Assembly: GCF_002933395.1 (NCBI RefSeq)
Contig: NZ_CM009490.1
Span: forward strand, 1-64,000
Reading direction: 5' to 3'
Origin: Yoonia maritima
Lineage (GTDB): Bacteria; Pseudomonadota; Alphaproteobacteria; Rhodobacterales; Rhodobacteraceae
Length of the DNA: 64,000 nucleotides
Below the pieces are notes generated by a model. That model saw nothing but the letters and a program-made list of their open reading frames with translations. It was not told where the DNA came from and ran no database searches. Of the stretch, positions 1 to 8,371 are shown in pieces (position 1 is the first letter of the stretch; the number at the start of each line of letters is the position of its first letter). The translations under genes were made by a program, and so were the position numbers.

Positions 1-67
1 GGTGCGCGCTACCTTCAACTGCGACTCTTGTTAGAAAACAGTACGTTATCTGACGAGAGGAATCGAT

Positions 68-322
68 ATGGGAACGACTTATACGCAGTTGAGTATCACA
101 GAACGTCGCAGAATAGAACGCTGGAGACACGCAAAGGTCCCTGTTGATGAAATGGCGCGTGTGTTGAGGCGTTGTCGGTCAACGATTTTCCGTGAGTTGA
201 AGCGCAATCATTTCAGCGATGAAACTATGCCGAAGCATGACGGCTACTACGGCGCGGCCGCCCAGTTGATGACGGCCGATCGGCGCGCGCGGGATCGCAA
301 ACGTCTGCTTTCGCCACCTGTT
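68..322 (+). pseudogene. IS30-family transposase, N-terminal fragment
   Basis: The first ~80 codons encode the N-terminal helix-turn-helix of an IS30-type transposase: a YTQLSITERRRIERWR start, then a CRSTIFRELKRN recognition helix and a basic RRARDRKR end. A good Shine-Dalgarno sequence (AGAGGA) precedes the ATG. The similarity stops near 322. The frame stays open to 718 only by running antisense through the 3' end of the TonB receptor gene. The DDE catalytic domain of the usual 300-350 residue protein is absent, so this is a dead relic. It marks an old insertion or deletion at the edge of the siderophore locus. Confidence 0.8.
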
Positions 323-436
323 ATCGTCGGCGGGGAGAGTCACATTCCTGAATTACACATGGGTGACATTTTAGCTTTGCTGCTACACTCACTCACAGGG
401 TCACGTTGTTTAACCTTGCGCATACCAGTGCAGCTT

Positions 437-469
437 TTCCGCGCCCGCGGGACTGACCGGGGCGCGGAA
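437..469 (-). terminator. Hairpin downstream of the TonB receptor gene
   Basis: A 10-bp perfect stem (437-446 pairs with 460-469; TTCCGCGCCC with GGGCGCGGAA) lies 16 bp beyond the receptor stop codon. The loop is 13 nt. There is no clear T-tract on the receptor strand, so it may be a 3'-end stabilising or Rho-assisted terminator rather than a textbook intrinsic one. Confidence 0.5.
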
Positions 470-484
470 GGGTGTTTATTTCGA

Positions 485-2566
485 TTAGAACGTTACCTGA
501 ACGCCCAACCCGATTTCGCGGGGCTGTACCATCGTTGCTTCATAGGCAGCGAGCGCACGGCCGTAGCGCATGCTAGTAACCGCATCTTCGTCGAAGACGT
601 TGTTCACGTAACCATAGAGTTCGACGTTGTCGCGCGGAGTGTAGACGATCCGCGTATCCGCGACTGTGTAGGCCTCAATCTCGCTCGCTTCGGTGTTTTC
701 GTCATCGGAATAGTATGAACCGGTGTAACGCAGGTTGCCGCTCAGCGTGATGTCTTCATGGACCTGCCAATCGGCACTCAGAGCAAATGTGTGGCTCGGT
801 GCGCTTCCGAAGTTGTTACCGCTATAATCGCCTTGTGCGCTGGTAAACTCGTCCGTTTCCGTTTCCAGAAGACCAAGGCTACCCTTGATCGCCAGAACAT
901 CGCTTGGTTCAAAGTCAAAGCCAAGTTCAAGCCCGTATGAATGGGCTTCTTCGGCGTTCACGGTCACCGCTTCAAAGAACCCGTCAACCGCCTCTGATGT
1001 AACATAACGCTGCATATCATCGAATTGCGTGTAGAACAGGTTCGCCGTCAGACCGAGCCGATTATCGAGAACTTTTGTGCGGGCGAAAATCTCGTAGTCG
1101 ACAGAGGTCTCTGCGTCGAATTCGACCCATTCTTGCGAAGAAAAGCCTAGTGTGACGCCGCCTGGGTTATACCCTTTTGAAACCATCGCACCGATCGTTG
1201 TGCTGTCATTCACGTCATATGCGACCGTGAGCTTAGGCAACCACGCGTCGAATGTTTCGTCATAGTCTACATCGTTCGGTGTAAATGTGCTGGACCCTGT
1301 GCGCTGAACCCGGTCGTTTTGATAGCGAAGTGAACCGCCCAGATACAACCGATCAGTCAGACGATAGTTGGCCTCGGCAAAGACACCAACACTGTCTTTT
1401 TCGTCTTCAAACTCAGAAATACCGCGCAGGTTCAGCATTTCATCACTTGTGGTATGCGACCCAAATAGCCCGACGACCCCGCTTAGCGTTTGTGTCTCAT
1501 CGCCAAAGACAAGACGTATTTCGTTTGAAACGTTGTCTTGATCAATTTCAGCGCTGCCCGCAGTTTCAGGTGCAGTCGTACGGGTCGTTTGCATGGCTGA
1601 ATACTGCAATTGGTTTGTCAAAGTGACGCCATTGTCGAATTCATAGCTTAAGTCGTGAACCGCAGTATCGGTGATCTGACCCCAGCTTGGGTTGCCGGTG
1701 ACGATGCTTTCATAGTCGGAATAATCTTCGGTCGCGGCTTCCCACGTCGGACGGTTGCTGTCGGAATGGGCATAGGTGAATTGCGTGCTAAACTGCTGCA
1801 ATTGGGAAGGTTCCCACAAAAGCTTAACCCGCGCAGTTGTAGAGCTGTGATCCTGATCCGTATCGCCCATAACGAAAGCAGGATTGGTGTAGTCGATAAA
1901 GTTTTCGCGCTGCGTGTGGTCCAATGTGAACCGTGCTGCGACATCAGGCGCAATCTGGCCAGACGCCATAAGCGCGGCACTACGCCGTCCACCGCTACCG
2001 GCCTCAAGCTTTACCGCGCCTTCGGGCGTGAATGATGGATCAGCGGTTTCAATGACCAATGCACCCGCGATGCTGTTCGCACCTTGGCTGACGGTTTGTG
2101 GACCACGGAAAAGCTCCACGCGTTCCACATCCCAAAGCGAGGTCGTCGCATAAACCAGTTCGTTATAGCTCAGGTAATGGCCGTCAACGTTCACAGCCAG
2201 ACGTGGTGCGGTGCCACCAAAGAATGCAGTCGCACCCGAGTTCGGGCCTTCGCCGTTTTGGCCGCGCACGGTAGGTGTCCCGCCCTGTCCACCTTCGGCA
2301 GGAAGCGTCACGTTAGCCAAATCCCTGACGACATCGCTAACCGAGTCGGCCCCCTTGAGAGCGTCGATTTCGTCTTCTTCAACCGCCGTGACCGAAGACG
2401 CTGTACGCTGCTGACTGCGCGTCATCGTATCGCCGGTGATGTAAATGGTCCCTAGTGAATAGGCTTCTTCTGCACTGTCTTGTGCCAGCGCTGATAAAGG
2501 TGAGATTGCGCAAATCGCTACAATACTTACACCGCCGAGCAATCGCGCGGTTCGCTTCTGTTCCAT
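485..2566 (-). CDS. TonB-dependent outer-membrane siderophore receptor
   Basis: This 693-residue outer-membrane receptor would bind the ferric siderophore and import it with TonB energy. It begins with a signal peptide (hydrophobic core after MEQKRTARLLGG, cleavage near ALAQ-DS). A plug domain spans about residues 50-170, with the typical VERVELFRGPQ segment near its end, followed by a 22-strand-type beta barrel ending in a C-terminal Phe (QVTF). Length fits the family. The start is supported by AAGGGA six bases upstream. It diverges from entC across a 439-bp region, so the receptor and catecholate synthesis genes are probably iron-regulated together. The cognate ligand is inferred from context to be the siderophore made by the neighbouring genes. 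Confidence 0.9.
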   Translation of the reverse strand: MEQKRTARLLGGVSIVAICAISPLSALAQDSAEEAYSLGTIYITGDTMTRSQQRTASSVTAVEEDEIDALKGADSVSDVVRDLANVTLPAEGGQGGTPTVRGQNGEGPNSGATAFFGGTAPRLAVNVDGHYLSYNELVYATTSLWDVERVELFRGPQTVSQGANSIAGALVIETADPSFTPEGAVKLEAGSGGRRSAALMASGQIAPDVAARFTLDHTQRENFIDYTNPAFVMGDTDQDHSSTTARVKLLWEPSQLQQFSTQFTYAHSDSNRPTWEAATEDYSDYESIVTGNPSWGQITDTAVHDLSYEFDNGVTLTNQLQYSAMQTTRTTAPETAGSAEIDQDNVSNEIRLVFGDETQTLSGVVGLFGSHTTSDEMLNLRGISEFEDEKDSVGVFAEANYRLTDRLYLGGSLRYQNDRVQRTGSSTFTPNDVDYDETFDAWLPKLTVAYDVNDSTTIGAMVSKGYNPGGVTLGFSSQEWVEFDAETSVDYEIFARTKVLDNRLGLTANLFYTQFDDMQRYVTSEAVDGFFEAVTVNAEEAHSYGLELGFDFEPSDVLAIKGSLGLLETETDEFTSAQGDYSGNNFGSAPSHTFALSADWQVHEDITLSGNLRYTGSYYSDDENTEASEIEAYTVADTRIVYTPRDNVELYGYVNNVFDEDAVTSMRYGRALAAYEATMVQPREIGLGVQVTF

Positions 2567-3005
2567 TCGTTATCCCTTGCAATGGTCTGGCTGGCTTTGA
2601 ATGGCTGGCAATGTTTTGTGAAATACCTGCGTGCATGCACGCTAGTCGTTGTTTGGCTAGGGTATCTTTAGAGTTCAAGAGGCAACATAATAATTGATAA
2701 AAATAGTCGGAATGTGACCATTTTCACACCACACTCTCAAGTTGCGATTGGGAATTGTTAATTACCTGACTGTTATAGTAAATTATATCTTGAAGCCCCC
2801 TAACCAGTCTGGCATTGTTCAACTAGGCAGCGATGCCCCTAAGGGGGCCATTCTGATTGCGTCGCTATGGCGCGGATCGAATGAAGTAGCAAACCCACAC
2901 ATAAATTCGCAGCCGAGCACGCATCGCGCGATCGGCATTTCCGTGAACAGGGCGCGCAATGCATGCACTCACCTACGAACTTGCGCGCAATACTGAGGCA
3001 GTTAC
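2567..3005. promoter_or_regulatory. Divergent promoter region between receptor and entC
   Basis: This 439-bp non-coding region separates two divergently transcribed iron genes. It contains an AT-rich stretch (about 2685-2800), a small GC hairpin (GCCCC-TAA-GGGGC type at 2835-2848) and a TTGCGCGCAA palindrome near 2982. I could not find a convincing Fur, Irr or RirA box by eye. Short open frames here look like chance. Confidence 0.5.
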
Positions 3006-4217
3006 ATGACTTTGCCATTCCAAAATGCGCGTTCAACCAAAGGGACGCCCGCCATTCCAGATCAGCCATTCGCGTTTCGCAATAGTGACGGTGTGATTTG
3101 TGCCGCCGGTCCTGCACAGCCGATCGCCCGCGGCGATGATCAAACCCTTAGCGACCGCGTCGGATCTTTCTTTAATGGGGCAGATGACGGTGCCTTGTTG
3201 GGTGGCGCGCTACCCTTTCATAAGTCCGAATTCGACTATCTATGGCAGGTGGATCACGCCGATAAACGTTGGCCAGGTGATCAACCGAAAGCAAATATTC
3301 AATCACTGCCCGCGACAGTATCCCGCCCCCGTTCCCAGCCCTCACCCCAGACCTATATGCAAAGCGTCTCGCAAGCGCTTGATATTATGCGCGCTGAAGA
3401 ACAGCTACCGCAGGGATTGAACAAGGTCGTCTTAGCCCGCACGCTTATGCTTGAGCACGCGCAAGATATCGGGATCGCTGATGTCTTGGCCAAACTATCC
3501 GAAGATCCGTCTGTCACCGCGTTTCAAGTCGCCTTGCCGAACGCCGCAAATGATACAGCGCCGCGTCACCTTGTTGGGGCCACGCCAGAGCTGCTGATCC
3601 GTAAAAACGGCACCGCCATTCTTTCGCATCCCTTGGCTGGTTCGGCGCGTCGCCAAGATGATGCCGCCGCAGATGCCGCTGCTGCGGAAGGTCTGAAAAA
3701 TTCGGTCAAAGACCAACATGAACATGCATTGGTCGTTGAATATATCCTTGATACGCTGGCGCCTTATTGTGTTGAATTGGGTGCGCCCGACGGAACGACG
3801 CTAACGACGACACGTTCGATGTGGCACCTTGGCACAATGATCAAAGGCGTCTTGAAAGACCCCGATACACCGGCGGTCGTCTTGACATCAAAGCTGCACC
3901 CGACACCTGCCGTTTGCGGGATGCCTTGCCAACGTGCGGCCAATCTTATTCGCGAACTTGAACCTGTGCCCCGTGATTTTTATGCGGGCGCTGTGGGCTG
4001 GTGTGATCGATATGGTGATGGCGCATGGTATCTGGCGATCCGTTGCGCTGAATTATGCGGTACACAAGCGCGGCTATACGCGGGCGCAGGAATTGTACTG
4101 GGTTCAGAACCGCAGCTAGAGGCGGCTGAAACAGGCGCCAAATTCGGTGCGCTTCTTGCTGCACTGGGATTACCACGCGACGCTGCACTACAAGAACTTA
4201 ATCGACCCCAAGGATAA
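3006..4217 (+). CDS. entC: Isochorismate synthase (EntC/DhbC type)
   Basis: A 403-residue chorismate-utilising enzyme converting chorismate to isochorismate, the first step of 2,3-dihydroxybenzoate synthesis. Family signatures are in order: LNKVVLAR with the catalytic Lys, the ATPELL segment, SHPLAGSARR, the KDQHEHALVV metal-binding stretch, LHPTPAVCG, and the C-terminal YAGAGIVLGS. The length matches EntC (about 390) rather than anthranilate synthase. A GAGG element seven bases before the ATG supports the start. It is the first gene of a plus-strand entC-entB-entA run, with eight bases to the next gene. Confidence 0.93.
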   Translation: MTLPFQNARSTKGTPAIPDQPFAFRNSDGVICAAGPAQPIARGDDQTLSDRVGSFFNGADDGALLGGALPFHKSEFDYLWQVDHADKRWPGDQPKANIQSLPATVSRPRSQPSPQTYMQSVSQALDIMRAEEQLPQGLNKVVLARTLMLEHAQDIGIADVLAKLSEDPSVTAFQVALPNAANDTAPRHLVGATPELLIRKNGTAILSHPLAGSARRQDDAAADAAAAEGLKNSVKDQHEHALVVEYILDTLAPYCVELGAPDGTTLTTTRSMWHLGTMIKGVLKDPDTPAVVLTSKLHPTPAVCGMPCQRAANLIRELEPVPRDFYAGAVGWCDRYGDGAWYLAIRCAELCGTQARLYAGAGIVLGSEPQLEAAETGAKFGALLAALGLPRDAALQELNRPQG

Positions 4218-4225
4218 ACGACCCA

Positions 4226-4879
4226 ATGGCCATTCCCGGAATTCCTTCTTACCCGTTGCCCACGACAGACACGTTACCAACTGCACGCGCACCGTGGGTA
4301 TTCGCACCCGACCGCGCGGCGTTGTTGATCCACGACATGCAACGGTATTTTTGTGCGCCCTTTGTACAGGATGCAGCACCGCTTCCGATCATAATCCGTA
4401 ACATCTCTGCGCTGGCCCAAGCAGCCCGCGCTTGCAACATCCCCGTGTTTTACACCGCGCAAGAGGGCAACCAACTGCGCGCTGATCGCGGCTTGCAGGC
4501 GGACCTTTGGGGCCCGGGCATGTCGACACGCGACGAACATCAGCAGATCGTGCCGGAACTGACCCCGGGCGACGAAGACATCGTTCTTGTCAAACATCGC
4601 TACAGTGCGTTTCAGCGGTCGAACCTTGAAACCTTGATGCGTGCACGCGGTCGTGACCAACTGCTGATCACTGGGATTTACGCCCACATCGGCTGCCTCG
4701 CGACCGCAGCCGAGGCATTTCAACGCGATATCCAACCGATTGCGATTGCTGATGCGCAGGCAGATTTTGACGCCCCACGTCATGAAATGGCGATGAACTG
4801 GGTGGCGGGTTGCTGTGGCGGCGTGGTTTCAACCCAAGATGTGCTGGCCAACATGCCAAAGGTCGCCGCATGCGCCTAA
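4226..4879 (+). CDS. entB: Isochorismatase without carrier domain (EntB N-terminal domain type)
   Basis: This 217-residue enzyme would hydrolyse isochorismate to 2,3-dihydro-2,3-dihydroxybenzoate plus pyruvate. The cysteine-hydrolase-like fold signatures are present: LLIHDMQRYF with the catalytic Asp, LVKHRYSAF with the Lys, and TGIYAHIGCLATA around the active-site loop, close to E. coli EntB. In EntB and VibB this domain is followed by an aryl carrier protein. Here the protein stops after the hydrolase, and the carrier is a separate gene on the other strand (6298-6564). entA starts inside its last codons with a 10-nt overlap, indicating translational coupling. Confidence 0.92.
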   Translation: MAIPGIPSYPLPTTDTLPTARAPWVFAPDRAALLIHDMQRYFCAPFVQDAAPLPIIIRNISALAQAARACNIPVFYTAQEGNQLRADRGLQADLWGPGMSTRDEHQQIVPELTPGDEDIVLVKHRYSAFQRSNLETLMRARGRDQLLITGIYAHIGCLATAAEAFQRDIQPIAIADAQADFDAPRHEMAMNWVAGCCGGVVSTQDVLANMPKVAACA

Positions 4880-5646
4880 CCGGATTTGAAGGACGCAGCG
4901 CTTTGGTCACAGGCGCTGCGGGTGGCATTGGGCTTAAGGCGGTTGCGCTACTCCAAGCCGCAGGCGCAAAGGTCGTCGCCACCGATACCGAAGCCGCAAT
5001 CAACGCAGTACCCACAGATCAACGCGCGCAAGCGGTCGATTGGCTGCCCTGCGATCTGCGCGACCCACAGGCCGTTGCCCAAATGGTCGCCCAAGCCGAA
5101 GCGGCCGTGGGTCCGATCAGCCTTGGCCTGCATACCGCAGGTGTCTTGGGTATGGGGCCTTTGCTGGAAACCAGCCGCGAGGAATGGCAACGCGTCCAAG
5201 ACATCAACCTAAATGGCAGTTTTCATGTCATGCAGAATTTGGGCAAGCGTCTGATCACGCAATCCAATGCCGCCTTGGTGGTGGTTAGTTCCAACGCCGC
5301 AGGCATTCCCCGCATGAACATGGGGGCCTATTGCGCGTCAAAGGCGGCGCTGACCATGCTAACACGGTGCCTTGGGCTTGAACTGGCGGAACACGGCGTG
5401 CGCTGTAACGTAATTGCGCCCGGATCAACGCTGACCCCAATGCAAACGGGCATGTGGGAAGACGACGAAGGCCCCAAGCGGGTGTTGGCAGGTGATCTGG
5501 AGAACTATCGCACTGGCATTCCGCTGGGCAAACTCGCCACCCCTGACGATATCGCCAAGGCCGCGATGTTCCTGCTGTCCGAAGAAGCAGGCCATATCAC
5601 AATGGCTGATCTGTATATCGACGGCGGGGCAACATTGCGTGCTTAG
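4870..5646 (+). CDS. entA: 2,3-dihydro-2,3-dihydroxybenzoate dehydrogenase (EntA)
   Basis: A short-chain dehydrogenase of 258 residues that oxidises 2,3-dihydro-DHB to 2,3-dihydroxybenzoate with NAD. It shows the TGAAGGIG cofactor loop at the N-terminus, a VVSSNAAGIPRM segment with the catalytic Ser, the YCASK active-site Tyr/Lys pair and the PGST motif shared with EntA. The ATG at 4870 overlaps the isochorismatase stop and places the Rossmann motif correctly. A longer frame opening at a TTG at 4810 would add an unrelated N-terminus. The 3' end overlaps the convergent PPTase gene by 4 nt. Confidence 0.93.
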   Translation: MRLTGFEGRSALVTGAAGGIGLKAVALLQAAGAKVVATDTEAAINAVPTDQRAQAVDWLPCDLRDPQAVAQMVAQAEAAVGPISLGLHTAGVLGMGPLLETSREEWQRVQDINLNGSFHVMQNLGKRLITQSNAALVVVSSNAAGIPRMNMGAYCASKAALTMLTRCLGLELAEHGVRCNVIAPGSTLTPMQTGMWEDDEGPKRVLAGDLENYRTGIPLGKLATPDDIAKAAMFLLSEEAGHITMADLYIDGGATLRA

Positions 5647-6305
5647 GCGGGCAATGCGACTGCCGTTAACACCCCTGCCCTGCATGGGATGAGCAATGGT
5701 TTGATCATGCGGCCCGCTGGCCAATCTGGCGTAAGGTCGCATGTCAACCGCAGGTGCGGCGCGCCTTTCGGATCCGCGCACATCTCTGCCGCGTCGAAAT
5801 CAAAACGGCGGTTGATCAAGGGGCTAAGCGCCTTGAACAGGCTTTCCTTGGCCGAAAATATCAGCGTGACCCACAAAGGATCAGCGCCAAACGTGACGCG
5901 TTCGCGCTGGGTCAATGCGACCGGGGCGATCTCTTGGGCGATTTGGATGTTTAAATGTTGTTCGATATCAACGCCAAGACCACACCAATTGGCGGCATTC
6001 CCAACCATTGCGACCGAACGGTCCGCGCAATGGCTGATGGAACCGCGCAACCCTTGGGGCCAATCCGGCGCACCATCCGGCCCACGCCCAGCAAAGCACG
6101 GCAATCCTGTCAGACCTTTGCCCGCCGCCGCCGCTGCCAAACGCCCGGCATCATGTTGCGCGGCGCGGCGGTGGCGCCCACCCCCCGATTGTGGGGCGGA
6201 CGTATAGTCGGCTGATCGCATCTCGATCCGGCACGCGGGCAAAGCCACACGCAACTGCTCAAGACCGACCTGCCAATCATTCTGCGCTGACTGCGCCTTA
6301 GCCAT
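5643..6305 (-). CDS. entD: 4'-phosphopantetheinyl transferase (EntD/Sfp type)
   Basis: A 220-residue PPTase that would activate the aryl carrier and peptidyl carrier domains of this cluster by transferring phosphopantetheine from CoA. The EntD-like core is visible: a GLRGSISHC stretch, the magnesium-binding LGVDIE motif, and FSAKESLFKAL with the catalytic Glu and Lys. It is last in the minus-strand entE-carrier-entD run and starts 8 nt inside the carrier gene, so it is translationally coupled. A second window-encoded PPTase was not seen. Confidence 0.9.
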   Translation of the reverse strand: MAKAQSAQNDWQVGLEQLRVALPACRIEMRSADYTSAPQSGGGRHRRAAQHDAGRLAAAAAGKGLTGLPCFAGRGPDGAPDWPQGLRGSISHCADRSVAMVGNAANWCGLGVDIEQHLNIQIAQEIAPVALTQRERVTFGADPLWVTLIFSAKESLFKALSPLINRRFDFDAAEMCADPKGAPHLRLTCDLTPDWPAGRMIKPLLIPCRAGVLTAVALPA

Positions 6306-6564
6306 TCTTCCGCGCGTCGATCAACGCGGACCACGCATTCAGCGTTGGGTCTTTGGCAAGGTCTTCAAAGCTCACGGTAATTCCCCGCTCTTTCAGCTCT
6401 GCCGCCAATTTCATAACGCGCAAGGAATCCAGCCCATAGTAAATCAGGCTTTCCGCCGGATCGATGGGGCCTTCGTCTTCGATCAGCTTTGATACGCGCG
6501 TTTCCAACCAATCGAAATCGGTCGCCTCAGTCGTTGTTACAGTCACGTTCGTGTCCTTCGTCAT
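6298..6564 (-). CDS. Stand-alone aryl carrier protein
   Basis: An 88-residue acyl-carrier-fold protein with the phosphopantetheine site GLDSLRVM (Ser47). It corresponds to the C-terminal carrier domain of EntB/VibB, which here is not fused to the isochorismatase. EntE would load 2,3-dihydroxybenzoate onto it for transfer by the condensation and cyclization domains. It overlaps entE by 4 nt (ATGA) and entD by 8 nt, so the three genes are tightly coupled. The first ~15 residues are Thr-rich and probably disordered. Confidence 0.9.
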   Translation of the reverse strand: MTKDTNVTVTTTEATDFDWLETRVSKLIEDEGPIDPAESLIYYGLDSLRVMKLAAELKERGITVSFEDLAKDPTLNAWSALIDARKNG

Positions 6565-8168
6565 TGAGTTTCTAGAATTGTGTCGCGCAAAACGCGTTTG
6601 TTGATCTTGCCAACAGCCGTCAAAGGCATGGTTTCAAAAAAGATAAAGCGGTCGGGCAGTTTGTATTCCGCAACGCCCAACCCCATCAGATGGCGGCGTA
6701 ATTCAACCGGGCGCACAGGATTTCTGGTCACCAAAACGGCGCACCCTCGTTCGCCAAGCCGCGCGTCAGGCTGGGCAATCAATGCGGCCTCAAGCACCTC
6801 TGGATGGCGCAGCAGCAGACCTTCGACCTCTTCTGCGGCGATCTTTTCGCCACCACGATTGATCTGGTCCTTCACCCGGCCAACCACACGCAAATACCCG
6901 TCCGCATCACGCTGCACGAGGTCACCACTGAAATAGAAACCTTCGGCATCAAAAGCGGATTTGTTATGTTCGGGGCTGCGGAAATAACCACGGAACGTAT
7001 ATGGCCCGCGCACCCACAACTGGCCGGGTTCACCAACCGCGCAATCATAGCCGTCAGCGTTACGCACGCGCACTTCGTCATCTTCCGAAATCGGGCAGCC
7101 CTGCGTGGTAAAGATGCGTTCTTCGGGGTCATCAAAGCGGGTGTAGTTCACCAGCCCCTCGGCCATGCCAAAGACCTGCTGCAACTGACATCCCAACAAT
7201 TCCGGCACCTGACGCGCCAGCGCTTCGGCAAAGCTCGCTCCGCCAACCTGAAGCAACTCTAGGCTTGCTGGGGCTGACTTGCCTTCGCGCACGGCCTCTA
7301 GCCACAGACCAACCGCAGATGGCACCAATGCCGCCACCGTGACGCCATGCTGTTCCATGATATCAAAACACAGGCTTGGGTCTGGATTGTCAGCCATCAC
7401 AACCGTACCGCCCGCAAAAAACACACCAAGCGCACCCGGCGAGCTCATCACATAGTTATGCGGCGCGGGCAGCGCACATAGGAACCGGGTTTGCGGGGTC
7501 AGCGCGCATATTTCGGCACTGGCACGCACAGAATAATCATAGTCGTTATGCGTGCGCGGGATCAGCTTTGGCGTGCCGGTACTGCCCCCCGAAAGCTGGT
7601 AAAACGCAACGCTACCGGGATCGAGTTCGGGCAATTCGGCGGCTTCAGCGACGTCTGGCGCCATCCATTGCTGTAAATCAGCCCTCGGATCGGCATCATC
7701 AAGATAAAGACAAAGCGTCAGCCCCTTTGAAATCTCGCGCAGTTCCGCATCAAAGGCGTCATCCTTGAACAAGGCATGTCCCTGCGACCCGATGAACAAT
7801 GTCGGCTGCAGTTGTTCCACATAGGACCGCAACTCAAGCGCCCGGTGATTAAACAGCGCGTTCACAGGCATGATGCCCGCCTTCAAAAGCGCAAAGAACG
7901 TGATGTAGAATTCCGCGCAGTTCGGCAATTGAACCACTGCGCGTTCACCGGGCTTCAGACCATGGGCCAATAGCCGAACGGCAAGCGCTGACGACATTTG
8001 ATCAAGATCGGCATAGCTGATCGCCCGCGCACCGCACTGAATCGCGCAGCCATTCGGCTGCGTCTTTGACTGGGAAACCAGCCCATGTGTTATTGGCTTA
8101 TCAATCCAATACCCTTTTTTCCGGTAAAGTTGCGCGAGGCTTTCTGGCCAAGGGGTGAAATCAGTCAT
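6561..8168 (-). CDS. entE: 2,3-dihydroxybenzoate-AMP ligase (EntE/VibE)
   Basis: A 535-residue adenylate-forming enzyme that activates 2,3-dihydroxybenzoate with ATP and loads the aryl carrier protein. It starts with the EntE-like FTPWPESLAQLYRKKGYW and contains the P-loop-like LSGGSTGTPKLIPRTHNDY, the FGMAEGLVNYTR region, GDLVQRDADGYLRVVGR and a C-terminal KIN-K segment (AVGKINKRVLR). The ATG at 8168 is preferred over the GTG at 8171. It shares a 200-bp divergent promoter region with the NRPS gene, so loading and assembly genes are likely co-regulated. Salicylate as an alternative substrate cannot be excluded by eye, but the presence of entABC favours DHB. Confidence 0.92.
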   Translation of the reverse strand: MTDFTPWPESLAQLYRKKGYWIDKPITHGLVSQSKTQPNGCAIQCGARAISYADLDQMSSALAVRLLAHGLKPGERAVVQLPNCAEFYITFFALLKAGIMPVNALFNHRALELRSYVEQLQPTLFIGSQGHALFKDDAFDAELREISKGLTLCLYLDDADPRADLQQWMAPDVAEAAELPELDPGSVAFYQLSGGSTGTPKLIPRTHNDYDYSVRASAEICALTPQTRFLCALPAPHNYVMSSPGALGVFFAGGTVVMADNPDPSLCFDIMEQHGVTVAALVPSAVGLWLEAVREGKSAPASLELLQVGGASFAEALARQVPELLGCQLQQVFGMAEGLVNYTRFDDPEERIFTTQGCPISEDDEVRVRNADGYDCAVGEPGQLWVRGPYTFRGYFRSPEHNKSAFDAEGFYFSGDLVQRDADGYLRVVGRVKDQINRGGEKIAAEEVEGLLLRHPEVLEAALIAQPDARLGERGCAVLVTRNPVRPVELRRHLMGLGVAEYKLPDRFIFFETMPLTAVGKINKRVLRDTILETQ

Positions 8169-8371
8169 CACATATCCGGTTTTTTCGAAGCGGCCCGTGC
8201 CCGCCCCAAGTTTTCTTTTCGCCCAAATTCAACGCCTTGACCCGCAAAAGTCAAAAAACAGCAACAATTTCATGGATATATGAAGTGATGTGTAAGGCGT
8301 GCGAATTCCACAGGTTGACGTACCCTAATACTTGAGTATTTATGTCTGGAATTGTCAACGGGTGATTGCAG
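8169..8371. promoter_or_regulatory. Divergent entE/NRPS promoter with palindromic operator candidate
   Basis: Reading toward the NRPS gene there is a TTGACG -35 (8315-8320), a 16-bp spacer and a TATTTA -10 (8337-8342). Between and overlapping these sits a near-perfect palindrome, AATACT-TG-AGTATT (8327-8340), well placed for a repressor to block RNA polymerase. The identity of the regulator (Fur/Mur, Irr, RirA or other) is not evident. Confidence 0.5.

Noticed and set aside
322..718. Continuation of the IS30-type frame
   Set aside because: After about residue 80 the frame leaves transposase similarity and reads antisense through the TonB receptor C-terminus.
2567..3005. Fur/Irr/RirA operator in the receptor-entC gap
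   Set aside because: Several weak partial matches (TGA-N9-TC-type, TTTAGAG) were seen, but none was good enough to call.
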